A stretch of 37,061 bases of DNA from Martinezella miluonensis (GTDB lineage: Bacteria > Pseudomonadota > Alphaproteobacteria > Rhizobiales > Rhizobiaceae): positions 1 through 37,061 of the forward strand of contig NZ_FMAH01000057.1 in assembly GCF_900094545.1 (NCBI RefSeq). The letters run 5' to 3'. The position numbers and the translations under genes were made by a program. Under the pieces are notes generated by a model. It was not told where the DNA came from, made no database searches, and worked only from the letters and a program-made list of their open reading frames with translations. Of this stretch, positions 7,620 through 18,172 are shown one piece after another. The stretch's first letter is position 1; the number at the start of each line of letters is the position of its first letter.

Positions 7620-9308
7620 TTGAACGACACGGCACCCGCTCGCAGCATCATGGGGGGCACGGCAGAGGGCCGTGTCGTCGCCACTCAGGAAGCGCTCAGC
7701 TTCTGGGGCGGTGTCGATCCCGCCACCGGCAAGGTCATCGATATCCATCATCCTCTGCACGGTGAATGTCTTACCGGCGCGGTGCTGATGATGCCTTCTA
7801 GCCGCGGCTCCTGCACCGGTTCCGGCGTGCTGCTCGATCTGGCGCTGACGGGCCGCGCGCCGGCTGCGCTGGTCTTTTGCGAGGCAGAGGATGTGCTGAC
7901 GCTCGGCGCGCTTGTCGCTGCCGAAATGTTCGGCCGGCAGCTGCCGGTCGTGCGCCTGTGTCCGGATGTCTTTGCCAGCCTGTCGCAGGCAAAGACCATC
8001 CGGATTGAGGCCGCAGCCATTGTTGCTGACGGACAAACGATCCCGCTTCTCCCGCCCGCCACCTCAGCCCTTTCGCTGACGGAGGCGGACAGGTCCATGC
8101 TTGAGGGTGGTGACGGCGTTGCGGTTGCGCAGGCCATGCGGATATTGACCGCCATGGCCGCGCAGCAGGATGCCACCTCTCTGATCGATGTGACGCAGGG
8201 TCATATCGACGGATGCATCTATGCAAGCCCCGCCAATCTGACCTTCGCGGAAAAAATGGCCGAGCTCGGCGGGCGCGTTCGCGTGCCGACCACCATGAAC
8301 GCCATTTCCGTCGATCGCGCCAACTGGCGGTCGCAGGGCGTACCGGAAGACTTCGGCGATCCCGCCGCGCGACTGGCGGACGCCTATGTGCGCATGGGCT
8401 GCCGCCCGACGTTTACCTGCTCGCCCTATCTGCTCGATAGCGCGCCGGGCGCCGGCGAAGCCATCGGCTGGGCTGAATCCAACGCGGTCATTTTCGCCAA
8501 CAGCGTGCTTGGCGCGCGCACGGCCAAGCATCCCGATTTCCTCGACCTCTGCATTGCCTTGACGGGTCGCGCACCGCTTTCAGGCGTCTATCTGGATGAA
8601 AATCGCAAGGCGACGCGTATCCTCGACGTTGAGCTGCCCGAAGGTCGCGACGATGCCTTTTGGCCGCTCGTTGGCTATCTCGCCGGCAAGGCTTCCCCGG
8701 ATCGCATTCCGTTGTTACGTGGTCTTGCCGCCGGAAACCCGTCGCGCGATGATCTGAAGGCGCTCTGCGCCGCCTTCGGCACGACTTCCGCAGCTCCCAT
8801 GCTGCATGTTGAGGGCGCAACGCCCGAGGCTGTTGGTGCCGAGCATCTCGATGCCGATCGTCGTTCCATCACGCGCGCGGACATGGCTGCCGCCTGGACG
8901 ATGTTGAACGAAGGACCGGAGGAGGTGGAGCTCGTCGCCATCGGCAGCCCGCACGCCTCGCTTGACGAATGTCGCGCGCTTGCCGACGCATTCGCGGGTC
9001 GGCGTCGTTTGCCTGGAGTGATGGTTATCGTCACGGCGGGACGTGACGTCATCACTGCTGCCGAGGCGGACGGTACGCTGGCGCGGCTGCGTGAGAGCGG
9101 CGTGCAGGTTCTGCCCGATCTCTGCTGGTGCTCGATCTCGGAACCGGTCTTTCCGCCGGGCACACGTGCGGTCATGACGAATTCGGGCAAATATGCCCAT
9201 TACGGGCCGGGCCTCAGCGGCCGGGTCGTACGCTTCGGCAGCCTCGCTGACTGCGTGCAGGCAGCCGTGACCGGCCACGTTCCTTCGGGCCTGCCGGACT
9301 GGATCTGA
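7620..9308 (+). CDS. aconitase X (DUF126-DUF521 fusion), probable cis-3-hydroxy-L-proline dehydratase
   Basis: This 562-aa protein joins the small swivel domain (about residues 10-135, with PSSRGSCTGSGVLLDLALTG) to the large aconitase X catalytic domain (about 150-560). Cys residues in MGCRPTFTCSPYL near 259-268 and in DLCWCSISEP near 505 are candidates for the Fe-S ligands known in this family. Bacterial fused aconitase X proteins dehydrate cis-3-hydroxy-L-proline to pyrroline-2-carboxylate, which matches the reductase at 455-1492. No ATG is available at the expected N-terminus. The frame opens with TTG at 7620, with only a weak ribosome site; the next in-frame ATG is 7650 and would cut ten residues. 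The gap from the FAD gene is 73 bases, so it is likely the last gene of the operon. Confidence 0.85.
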   Translation: MNDTAPARSIMGGTAEGRVVATQEALSFWGGVDPATGKVIDIHHPLHGECLTGAVLMMPSSRGSCTGSGVLLDLALTGRAPAALVFCEAEDVLTLGALVAAEMFGRQLPVVRLCPDVFASLSQAKTIRIEAAAIVADGQTIPLLPPATSALSLTEADRSMLEGGDGVAVAQAMRILTAMAAQQDATSLIDVTQGHIDGCIYASPANLTFAEKMAELGGRVRVPTTMNAISVDRANWRSQGVPEDFGDPAARLADAYVRMGCRPTFTCSPYLLDSAPGAGEAIGWAESNAVIFANSVLGARTAKHPDFLDLCIALTGRAPLSGVYLDENRKATRILDVELPEGRDDAFWPLVGYLAGKASPDRIPLLRGLAAGNPSRDDLKALCAAFGTTSAAPMLHVEGATPEAVGAEHLDADRRSITRADMAAAWTMLNEGPEEVELVAIGSPHASLDECRALADAFAGRRRLPGVMVIVTAGRDVITAAEADGTLARLRESGVQVLPDLCWCSISEPVFPPGTRAVMTNSGKYAHYGPGLSGRVVRFGSLADCVQAAVTGHVPSGLPDWI

Positions 9309-9331
9309 GCGAAATCGCAACGGAATCTGAT

Positions 9332-9356
9332 CCGACGCGGATGAACTCCGCGTCGG
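9332..9356. terminator. hairpin between convergent aconitase X and aminopeptidase P genes
   Basis: Perfect 9-base arms CCGACGCGG and CCGCGTCGG enclose a seven-base loop, in the 64-base gap between two convergent stops. There is no clear T-tract on either side, so it could be a weak bidirectional terminator or a 3' end stabiliser. Confidence 0.5.
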
Positions 9357-9372
9357 CTGGCAACGGTGAATT

Positions 9373-11169
9373 TCAGCGTTCGGTGATCGGCCGCGTGTGC
9401 CAGACGAGATAGGGTCGGGTCTCCTCTTCGACCTTGTCCAAAAGCCGCGTGCGGACTTCGGCGTGATACCCGTCGAGAAAATCGATTTCCCCCGCCGTCA
9501 GGCTATCGAACTTGGCCATGCGGAGATCGATGGGTGCCAGTGTCAGACTATCGAAGCGGCAGAAGCCCGGCTTGTCGGTGACAACCTCCACCTGATTTTC
9601 GATCCGGATGCCGAAGACGCCTGCTTTGTAGTAGCCGGGCTCGACGGTCATGATCGTGCCGGGTTCCAGATTGTGCAGGTTGGGTTTCTTCGCGAAGCGG
9701 TGCGGATATTCGTGGATCAGCAGGTTGTGACCGATGCCATGTCCCGTTCCGTGGTCGTAATCGAGCCCCATGTCCCATAAAGGACGACGCGCCAGTGCGT
9801 CCAGTTGATGTCCCTGCGTTCCAAGCGGGAAACGCGCGGTCACCAGTGCGATAAAGCCCTTCAGAACCGCGGTATAGGTCTCCCGCATCTCATCGCTGGC
9901 CTCGCCGAACAGAACGGTGCGCGTCACATCCGTCGTTCCATTGGCATACTGGCCGCCGGAGTCGATCAGATAGAAGCTGTTTTCTTCAATGGCGGCATTC
10001 GTGTCGGGTTGGGCGTGATAGTGGCACATGGCCGCATTGCCGCCGGCGGCCGAGATCGTGCGGAAGCTCGGTTCGAGATAGCCGGGATATTTGGCGCGAA
10101 AGGCAATCAGTTGCTCTTCTGCGTCCAGTTCGGTCAAGGGCAGGTCTGCGGCTCGCCGGCGATGCCATTCGCTGTCGAGCCAGGCCAGAAAATTGGTGAG
10201 CGCGATCCCGTCCTCGATATGGCAGGCGCGAAACCCCTCTAGTTCGGTGGCATTCTTGGTGGCCTTGGCGCTTGCAAGAAGGCTCGTTTGCTCGAGCGTT
10301 TGGCCGCCAGCCGTCTTGATACGGGCGCGGATTGCTTGCGGCGCGAAATCGGGATCGATCAGCGTCGTCTTACCGGCTGACGCCCTTCCGACGGCACCGA
10401 GAAAATCCTCCGGGTCGGCTATCGTAACATCGGACAATTCGAACTCGGCCCGATCGTTGCCGAGCTTGCGGTGATCGACGAACCATTGCGCGCGATTGTC
10501 AGCATCGAGCAGCAGGAAAGAATGCGGCACGGGGTCCATCGCCACATCGGAGCCGCGCACGTTCAAAAGCCACGCAATGTTGTCGGGTGACGTTTCTACC
10601 AGCTGGTCCGCACCCAACGCCTTCAGTTTGCTCGCGATCCGGTCGCGCTTGCTGGCGGATGTCTCGCCGGAAACCGCAGGCGGCATCGCCCGGATGAGGC
10701 CGACCGGGCGAGGCGGCCGGTCAGTCCATATGTCGTCGAAGGGATCGGCGTCGAGCGCGATCAGTTCGACGCCCGCCGCTTTGCATCCCGCCAGCAGCCT
10801 TTCATAGAGGGCGCCGCTGATCAGCAGGGTGTGAATGCCGATCCGCCAGCCGGGCTTTCCATGGCGCTTCAGCCAGAGATCGAGCGGGTCGTCATGGAGA
10901 TGGTGTACGGCAAAGGTGGATAGATCCACCTCATTGCGCACCTGTACCTGATAGCGTCCGTCGACGAAGATCAGCGCCTGCTCCGGCTGTACGAGCGCCA
11001 AACCAGCGGAGCCGGTGAAGCCGCTTATATACTCCAGGCAATTGTCATGTTCTGCCGTGACTTCGCTTTGGTGGGCGTCCGTTCGCGGGACGATCAGGCC
11101 GTCCAGCTTCGCCCTCGCAAGCCAGGAGCGTACATTGGCCAGCTTGCCAGCATTTTTAGTATTGCTCAT
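9373..11169 (-). CDS. aminopeptidase P family protein (Xaa-Pro aminopeptidase, M24B)
   Basis: From the ATG at 11169 the protein has 598 residues, the size of the three-domain aminopeptidase P class. Two creatinase-like N-terminal domains precede the pita-bread domain. The five metal ligands are all visible: the two Asp residues in LIDSGGQYANGTTDVTRTV, the His in HGTGHGIGHNLLIHE, and the Glu residues in MTVEPGYY and GIRIENQVEV. The enzyme removes an N-terminal residue before proline, in the cytoplasm. The frame stays open to 11415, but that extension overlaps the iminopeptidase gene; MSNTKN at 11169 follows GGGGA and fits the family start. An ATG at 11175 is the alternative. It is the last gene of a peptide import operon. 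Confidence 0.9.
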   Translation of the reverse strand: MSNTKNAGKLANVRSWLARAKLDGLIVPRTDAHQSEVTAEHDNCLEYISGFTGSAGLALVQPEQALIFVDGRYQVQVRNEVDLSTFAVHHLHDDPLDLWLKRHGKPGWRIGIHTLLISGALYERLLAGCKAAGVELIALDADPFDDIWTDRPPRPVGLIRAMPPAVSGETSASKRDRIASKLKALGADQLVETSPDNIAWLLNVRGSDVAMDPVPHSFLLLDADNRAQWFVDHRKLGNDRAEFELSDVTIADPEDFLGAVGRASAGKTTLIDPDFAPQAIRARIKTAGGQTLEQTSLLASAKATKNATELEGFRACHIEDGIALTNFLAWLDSEWHRRRAADLPLTELDAEEQLIAFRAKYPGYLEPSFRTISAAGGNAAMCHYHAQPDTNAAIEENSFYLIDSGGQYANGTTDVTRTVLFGEASDEMRETYTAVLKGFIALVTARFPLGTQGHQLDALARRPLWDMGLDYDHGTGHGIGHNLLIHEYPHRFAKKPNLHNLEPGTIMTVEPGYYKAGVFGIRIENQVEVVTDKPGFCRFDSLTLAPIDLRMAKFDSLTAGEIDFLDGYHAEVRTRLLDKVEEETRPYLVWHTRPITER

Positions 11170-11185
11170 CGTCATCCCCACACGA

Positions 11186-12487
11186 TCATTCCGCCGCAAG
11201 CGGCCCGCCCTTTTGCGCGACAAGCGCGGCGAGCCGTTCGAACACCGATACCGACTGGCGAATGCCGTCATGCTCGAATTCATTGGTGATCCAGAAATCC
11301 AGATTGCCGACGGCGCGTGCGGTTTGCAGCGACAGGCCGGCGTCGACATACATGTCGTCATGGTAGATCGCCGCGGAGACCGGGATCTCGTTTGCGGCGA
11401 GGCGGTCGCGATCATAGAGCGCGCTATGATGCGGCCGCTGAGCCAGCGTTTCCGCTACTGCCCTGAACGGCTTGAGAGAGGAAATCTCCTCGAACATCCA
11501 CGGATAGATCATCTCGCCGGTAAACAGCAAAGGCCGGGCGGCAGGATCGAATTCGGGGAAGCCTGCCCGCAGCCGTTCGGCGGACCAAGCCGTCGCGCCG
11601 TCGCCCTCGCCATAGATCGCCTCATGGATGGCTGCAAACAGCGGACCGCTATGATAGGAGGTCAGGTTCATCACCGAGGCCAGGAAATGGTCTGAAAGCC
11701 TGTCTTGCTTCCTGTCCGCAAAGGCCTCGTCCACCAGCCAGTGAATGTTCTCGAAGCCATGTGCCATGCCAAAATCGAGGCCGATGGTCTGGAGGCGGCG
11801 CACCGTCAACCGGTCGCCGTCGGGCAGGCGCACGTCGTTGCCATCGATGAAATCTGCAATCTTGCCGACGAGCGCGACATCGCCGGGGTAGCGCTTGTAG
11901 TAAGCGGCATTCTTGGCCTGCACGCGGGGATAGGTGTGGCGATAGACCTCATCGGCATCAGGCTGAAGGCTGGGAATGCCGCCGGCGATATAGCAGGCGG
12001 ATAGGCCCTCGGGCGCCTGGCTGAGATAGGTGAGGGTAAGAAAACCACCATAGCTCTGGCCAAGCGTTTGCCAGCGCCGGGCGCCGAGCACCGTCTTGCG
12101 GAAGTGCTCCAGATCTTTGACGATGGAATCGGCACGGAAGCAGGCAAGATAATCCGCACCTGCTTCGCCATCGAGTTGGCCGATCGTCGCCGTGTCGACC
12201 GGAGTGGAGCGTCCTGTGCCGCGCTGGTCCGGCAGGATCACGCGATGCGTTTTCAGGGCCTCGGCCAGCCATGACGGTCCGCCGCGCGTGGGGCGGGGCG
12301 ACTTGCCGCCGGGGCCGCCTTGCAGGAAGCAGAGAACCGGCAGCGTTTCGGTCTTGCGGACCGGATCGACCACCTCGCGCGCGAAGAACTCGATGGTCCT
12401 GCCCGATGAATCGGACCAGTCGAGCGGCACGGTGAGGACGTGATCGCGGATATGCATTCCGGGGATGGTGTATTCGGAAACGATCAT
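11186..12487 (-). CDS. alpha/beta hydrolase, proline iminopeptidase (S33)
   Basis: This 433-aa serine peptidase has the oxyanion motif LQGGPGG near residue 57, the DQRGTGRS stretch near 88 and the nucleophile Ser at about 145 in GQSYGG, all typical of prolyl aminopeptidases. The catalytic Asp and His would be in the C-terminal part, possibly EHDG near residue 411 for the His. It releases N-terminal proline from peptides in the cytoplasm. The stop lies 11 to 17 bases before the aminopeptidase P start and the gene starts 12 bases after the permease stop at 12500, so it is co-transcribed with the oligopeptide importer. Together the two peptidases would clear both X-Pro and Pro-X bonds. Confidence 0.88.
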   Translation of the reverse strand: MIVSEYTIPGMHIRDHVLTVPLDWSDSSGRTIEFFAREVVDPVRKTETLPVLCFLQGGPGGKSPRPTRGGPSWLAEALKTHRVILPDQRGTGRSTPVDTATIGQLDGEAGADYLACFRADSIVKDLEHFRKTVLGARRWQTLGQSYGGFLTLTYLSQAPEGLSACYIAGGIPSLQPDADEVYRHTYPRVQAKNAAYYKRYPGDVALVGKIADFIDGNDVRLPDGDRLTVRRLQTIGLDFGMAHGFENIHWLVDEAFADRKQDRLSDHFLASVMNLTSYHSGPLFAAIHEAIYGEGDGATAWSAERLRAGFPEFDPAARPLLFTGEMIYPWMFEEISSLKPFRAVAETLAQRPHHSALYDRDRLAANEIPVSAAIYHDDMYVDAGLSLQTARAVGNLDFWITNEFEHDGIRQSVSVFERLAALVAQKGGPLAAE

Positions 12488-12499
12488 GATGATGTTCTT

Positions 12500-13453
12500 T
12501 CAGCGTACGCGGGGGTCGAGCAACACATAGAAGAGGTCGACGACGATATTGGATATGACGATGAACACTCCGCCGAGCAATACGACACCGATGATGATCG
12601 GGCGATCCTGATTGGCGACGGCCTGAACTGCGAGTGCGCCAACGCCCTGCAGCCCGTAGACCTGCTCGATGATGATGACGCCTCCGAGCAGCATGGCGAT
12701 ATCGGCTCCGAGCTGGGTGACAAGCGGCGTCAGCACCGCCCGAAGACCGTGTTTCCAAACCACGCGCCGCTCGCTGAGGCCCTTGGCGCGGGCGGTGCGG
12801 ATATAGTCCTCGCCCATCACGTCAAGCATCTGTCCGCGCGTCAGCCGGGCATAGACCGCGGCCATGGTCAAGGCGAGCGTGGTCCACGGCAGGACGAGAT
12901 GCCATGCCCAGAGTAGCGGCTGGGTGGTCAGCGCCTTGTATCCACCGGGAGGGAAGAGGGTAAATCCTGCCTGCTTGGGGATGAAGTAGAGAAGATAGAG
13001 CGACATCATGCCAAGGACGAAGGTCGGAAAGCTCAGGCCAACGAGGATGAAGGCCTGTCCGATGCGGTCGCGCAGGCCGCCGGCGAACCGTGCCGACATG
13101 ATCCCCATCGGAATGCCGATCGCGAGCCAGAGCAGCGCGCCGCCCAGAACCAGAGACAGGGTGATTGGAATGCGCCGAACGATGATGGGCGCGACGGGCT
13201 GTTGGTTGCGGTAGGAAAAGCCGAGATCGCCGCTGATCGCCCTGGTGAGAAAACTGCCGTACTGAACCACAATGGGGCGGTCTACGCCGAGATTCTTGCG
13301 GATCTGCATCAGCTGTGCCTCGGTCGCCTTATCGCCTGCGATCATGCGGGCGGGATCGCCGGGGGCGACGAAGAAGAGGAAGAAGACGAAGGCGGAGAGC
13401 ATCAGAAGGACGCCTGCGCCGAAGATCAGACGCTGGGTAAGAAAGCGGATCAT
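12500..13453 (-). CDS. oligopeptide ABC transporter permease (DppB/OppB type)
   Basis: From the ATG at 13453 this is a 317-aa inner-membrane permease beginning MIRFLTQRLIFGAGVLLMLSAF, the standard DppB-type N-terminus. The FLFFVAPGDPA stretch, several membrane segments and the EAA loop DYIRTARAKGLSERRVVWKH are present, and it ends with the usual FYVLLDPRVR. The frame is open to 13600, but the 49 extra residues lack membrane character and run into the next gene. The ATG overlaps the stop of the DppC-type gene by four bases (ATGA), showing coupling. Confidence 0.93.
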   Translation of the reverse strand: MIRFLTQRLIFGAGVLLMLSAFVFFLFFVAPGDPARMIAGDKATEAQLMQIRKNLGVDRPIVVQYGSFLTRAISGDLGFSYRNQQPVAPIIVRRIPITLSLVLGGALLWLAIGIPMGIMSARFAGGLRDRIGQAFILVGLSFPTFVLGMMSLYLLYFIPKQAGFTLFPPGGYKALTTQPLLWAWHLVLPWTTLALTMAAVYARLTRGQMLDVMGEDYIRTARAKGLSERRVVWKHGLRAVLTPLVTQLGADIAMLLGGVIIIEQVYGLQGVGALAVQAVANQDRPIIIGVVLLGGVFIVISNIVVDLFYVLLDPRVR

Positions 13454-14414
13454 CGTTTCGACGCTCCTTTGGATTGCAGCCTGAAACGACGGACGGTGCG
13501 CGCACTCTTCGGGTCGAGCGCGTCGCGCAGGCCGTCGCCGAGGATATTGAAAGCAAGCGTTGTCAGCAGAAGCGCCGTGCCGGGTACGAAGACCAGCCAC
13601 CAGGCGACGAGGTAGAGGGAGTTGGACGAGGCGTCCGCCAGCATTCCGCCCCAGCTCGGTGTTGGCGGCACGATCCCCATGCCGAGAAACGACAGCGTCG
13701 CCTCGAAGACGATCGAGCTTGGAATCTGCATGGTGGTATAGACGATTATGGGAGCCGCGAGATTGGGCAGGATATCGACGACCATGATCGAAAGAGGACC
13801 TGCGCCAAGCGAGCGGCTTGCCTGAACGAAATCCTGCTTGCGCAGCGAAATCACCTGACCGCGGATGACGCGCGCCATCGGAGCCCAGCTGAAGAAGACG
13901 ATCACGCAGACGCTGAGCATCAGGCTGGGGCCGAAGGCCGAAACGAGCGCAAGGGCGCAGAGCAGGAAGGGGACGCTCATGACGAGATCCGTCAGCCGAC
14001 TGAGCACGATATCGGTAAAGCCTCCATGATAGCCCGCCGTCGTGCCGACGATCACGGCGATCGTCGATGCCAGCACCGAGGCAAATACTCCCACTAGCAG
14101 GGAAATGCGGGCGCCATAGGCGAGCCGCACCAAGACGTCGCGGCCCAGCTGGTCCGTACCGAGCCAGAATTGTTCACCTGGGCCGACGGGAATGCCTGCC
14201 GGCGAAAGGCCGATGTCGCGGAACTGCTCGATTGGCGAATGCCCCGTCAGCGTGGCGATCCAGGGAGCCGTGATGGCCAGCACGACGACGGCCAGAATGA
14301 CGCCGAGAGCGATCACGCTCGCCTTGTCGCGTCGCAGGCGGCGCAGCGTCAGCTCGAGCGAGCCGCGTTGTACCACCTCCGTCTGCGTCGAAGCATCTGA
14401 TGTCGCAACGTCGT

Positions 14415-14418
<4 letters not shown>
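13450..14418 (-). CDS. oligopeptide ABC transporter permease (DppC/OppC type)
   Basis: This 322-aa permease is the partner of the DppB-type subunit. It has an N-terminal cytoplasmic stretch, a membrane segment (ASVIALGVILAVVVLAITAPWIA), the periplasmic WLGTDQLGRDVL motif of DppC proteins, and the EAA loop DFVQASRSLGAGPLSIMVVDILPN. The C-terminus LAFNILGDGLRDALDPK is family-typical, followed by a short basic tail. Both ends overlap neighbours as ATGA (stop of the ATPase gene at 14415, start of the DppB-type gene at 13453), so three genes are translationally coupled. Confidence 0.93.
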
Positions 14419-16265
<1,847 letters not shown>

Positions 16266-16300
16266 GGGTAAACTCGCATTTTTAATCGAGGTTGCGTTAA

Positions 16301-16325
16301 GGCGCCGCAGCCAGGCTGCGGCGCC
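16301..16325. terminator. intercistronic hairpin between peptide-binding protein and ATPase genes
   Basis: Perfect 10-base arms GGCGCCGCAG and CTGCGGCGCC surround a five-base loop, without a T-tract. It follows the stop at 16344 on the minus strand and probably protects the binding-protein message or attenuates the genes behind it, as at 4207-4233. Confidence 0.55.
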
Positions 16326-16343
16326 ATGCGCGAAAGTGCTGGA

Positions 16344-18083
16344 TCAGCGTTCGATCCAGAGGTTCGTCCAATCGCCCTCCACACCCAAGGCATAGGGCTG
16401 GAAGTTCTTTACCGCTTCGCTGCGATAGCGTGGGTTCTTGTTGGCGATCAGCGGAACCACCGGCGCATCGGCCATGACCATCTCGTCGACCTTGGCCCAC
16501 AATTTTCCGGTTTCCTCCGGTGTGGTGGCGTTGATTGCCTTCGCGGCAGTCTCGTTGGCCTTCGGGTTGTTGTAGTCTGTGTAGTTGTAGGTCTGATGCG
16601 TGCCGTCGAAGGTGAATTGCGGCTGGAAGACCGATCGCGCGGCACCACCGACCCAATCCGGAGTCCAGCCCACAGGCGCAATGTCCCAGGTGCCGTTTTT
16701 CGTGTTCACTGGATTGGTCATGAATTTGGAGTAGTAGTCGGCGGCGGTCACGGGCGCCAGTTCGAGCTTGATGCCGGCGCGCGCCATGCTGGCCTGAATG
16801 GTGGCGGCGGTCGCCACTTCGAGATCCTTGTTACGATAAGGCATCTTCAGCGTGATGCCGTTCGGGAAGCCGGCCTCGGCCAGCAGGGCCTTGGCCTTTT
16901 CCGGATCGCCCTTCGATTCCGGCGAGGGATAAAGGTCGAACTTGTGATGACCGAGCACGCCAAGTCCGAAAATGCCCGTGGCGGGCTCCGCCACCTTCGA
17001 GCCGCCCCATTGCTGTACGATCGCGGCCTTGTCGATGGCATATGATAGCGCCTGCCGTACGCGGATGTCCTTCAAGGCGCCCTTGTTGTTGCCGGAGACG
17101 GTGTTGATGAACAGGAAGTTGGTGTTGCCTGCCGATAGTGCGGTCAGCTTTTCGTCGCCGTTGGCGGCGAGGGTCGCCAGGATGGCCGTCGGGACATTGA
17201 TGTCATAGGCAAGATCGGCGTCGCCTGACTGCAATTGCTGCATGATGGCATCGGCCTGTAGCCCCATGGTGATCTCGATATCGTCCACATAGGCTTTGCG
17301 CAACGGGTCGCTATCCGGCTTCCAGGCGGGATTGCGCACCAGCTTCAGGCTGGTGTCGGGCGTGTATTCGCCGATCGTGTAAGGGCCGCTGCCGACGAAA
17401 TGCGTGCGGTACTCCGGGCTGTCGGGAATATAGTCGAGCACCTCGACCGGCGCCGGCGCCGGCATGGGCAGCGAGAGCATGTAGATGAAGTCGCCGGCGC
17501 GTTCCTTGAGCCGGAAAACGACGGTCTGGTCATTGGGCGTTTCGATGCCCTTTATGTCGTTTTCTTCTGCGTACTTCTTCATGGCAGCCGTGGTCGGCTG
17601 AACCTTGGCAAAGCCGTCGCAGAATTCGCTCAGGCCGGAAATGAGCGCCGTGAAGTAGGTGAGCGTCGAAGCCTGCATGTGTGGATTGCAAAGCCGCTTG
17701 AAGCCGCGTTTAACATCCGCCGACGTAATCTGCCGCGCGCCGGAAGGTGCGTTCCACATGGCGCCCTGGCGCAGCTTGAACGTATAGGTCAGCCCGTCAT
17801 CCGTCGGCTGCGGCACTTCCGTCGCCAGATCACCGACCGGCTTGATGGCAACATCCGGGTCGGTGGAGGCCTGATAGCTGATCAGCTGCCGCGATATGGC
17901 GCGCAGCAGGTTGTTGGTATTCACCATGCCGGCAAGCGCCGGGTCGACGTGATCAGGCTCGCCGGTGGCAAGAATTCGCAGCGTGCCGCCTTTGACGGGC
18001 TCGTCCGCCATGGCAAAGCCCGGCAGCGAAAGAGCAATAAGCAAAGATGCGACCGAAACGGTCGATTTCAATAAAGTACGCAC
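16344..18083 (-). CDS. oligopeptide ABC transporter substrate-binding protein (SBP_bac_5)
   Basis: This 579-aa periplasmic protein of family 5 solute-binding proteins begins with a signal peptide (MRTLLKSTVSVASLLIALSLPGFAMA). It then has the typical KGGTLRILATGEPDHVDPAL start, a TYTFKLRQGAMWNAPSG region and VRQALSYAIDKAAIV near residue 340. It would bind short peptides and deliver them to the permeases at 12500-14418. The start is GTG at 18083 with GGGAGGA five bases upstream. Proximity to two proline-specific peptidases and to hydroxyproline enzymes suggests proline-rich peptides as cargo. That is inference. Length is slightly above the family norm. Confidence 0.92.
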   Translation of the reverse strand: MRTLLKSTVSVASLLIALSLPGFAMADEPVKGGTLRILATGEPDHVDPALAGMVNTNNLLRAISRQLISYQASTDPDVAIKPVGDLATEVPQPTDDGLTYTFKLRQGAMWNAPSGARQITSADVKRGFKRLCNPHMQASTLTYFTALISGLSEFCDGFAKVQPTTAAMKKYAEENDIKGIETPNDQTVVFRLKERAGDFIYMLSLPMPAPAPVEVLDYIPDSPEYRTHFVGSGPYTIGEYTPDTSLKLVRNPAWKPDSDPLRKAYVDDIEITMGLQADAIMQQLQSGDADLAYDINVPTAILATLAANGDEKLTALSAGNTNFLFINTVSGNNKGALKDIRVRQALSYAIDKAAIVQQWGGSKVAEPATGIFGLGVLGHHKFDLYPSPESKGDPEKAKALLAEAGFPNGITLKMPYRNKDLEVATAATIQASMARAGIKLELAPVTAADYYSKFMTNPVNTKNGTWDIAPVGWTPDWVGGAARSVFQPQFTFDGTHQTYNYTDYNNPKANETAAKAINATTPEETGKLWAKVDEMVMADAPVVPLIANKNPRYRSEAVKNFQPYALGVEGDWTNLWIER

Positions 18084-18100
18084 GTTTATCCTCCCAATTT

Positions 18101-18119
18101 ATTTGCGTATATTTCAAAT
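18101..18119. promoter_or_regulatory. possible degenerate operator upstream of the peptide-binding protein gene
   Basis: ATTTG and CAAAT form inverted arms around CGTATATTT, whose CGTATA half matches the CGTATACG cores at 19297-19333. It lies 20 to 40 bases upstream of the GTG start, where a repressor could act. The match is only partial. Confidence 0.3.
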
Positions 18120-18157
18120 CGCTGGGAAGGCATTCCTCCAAATGCCTTCCCAGCGAT
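18118..18157. repeat. 17-bp perfect inverted repeat after the trans-3-hydroxyproline dehydratase gene
   Basis: ATCGCTGGGAAGGCATT at 18118-18134 pairs exactly with the arm at 18141-18157 around six bases. On the minus strand it comes 16 bases after the dehydratase stop and is followed by TTTGAAA, a weak T-tract. It could end the short dehydratase message, or separate it from the peptide importer genes as a processing or stability element. Confidence 0.65.
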
Positions 18158-18172
18158 GAGGCAGTTTTTCCT

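Noticed and set aside
11170..11415. N-terminal extension of aminopeptidase P by 82 residues
   Set aside because: It overlaps the iminopeptidase gene and does not resemble the family; the ATG at 11169 has a ribosome site.
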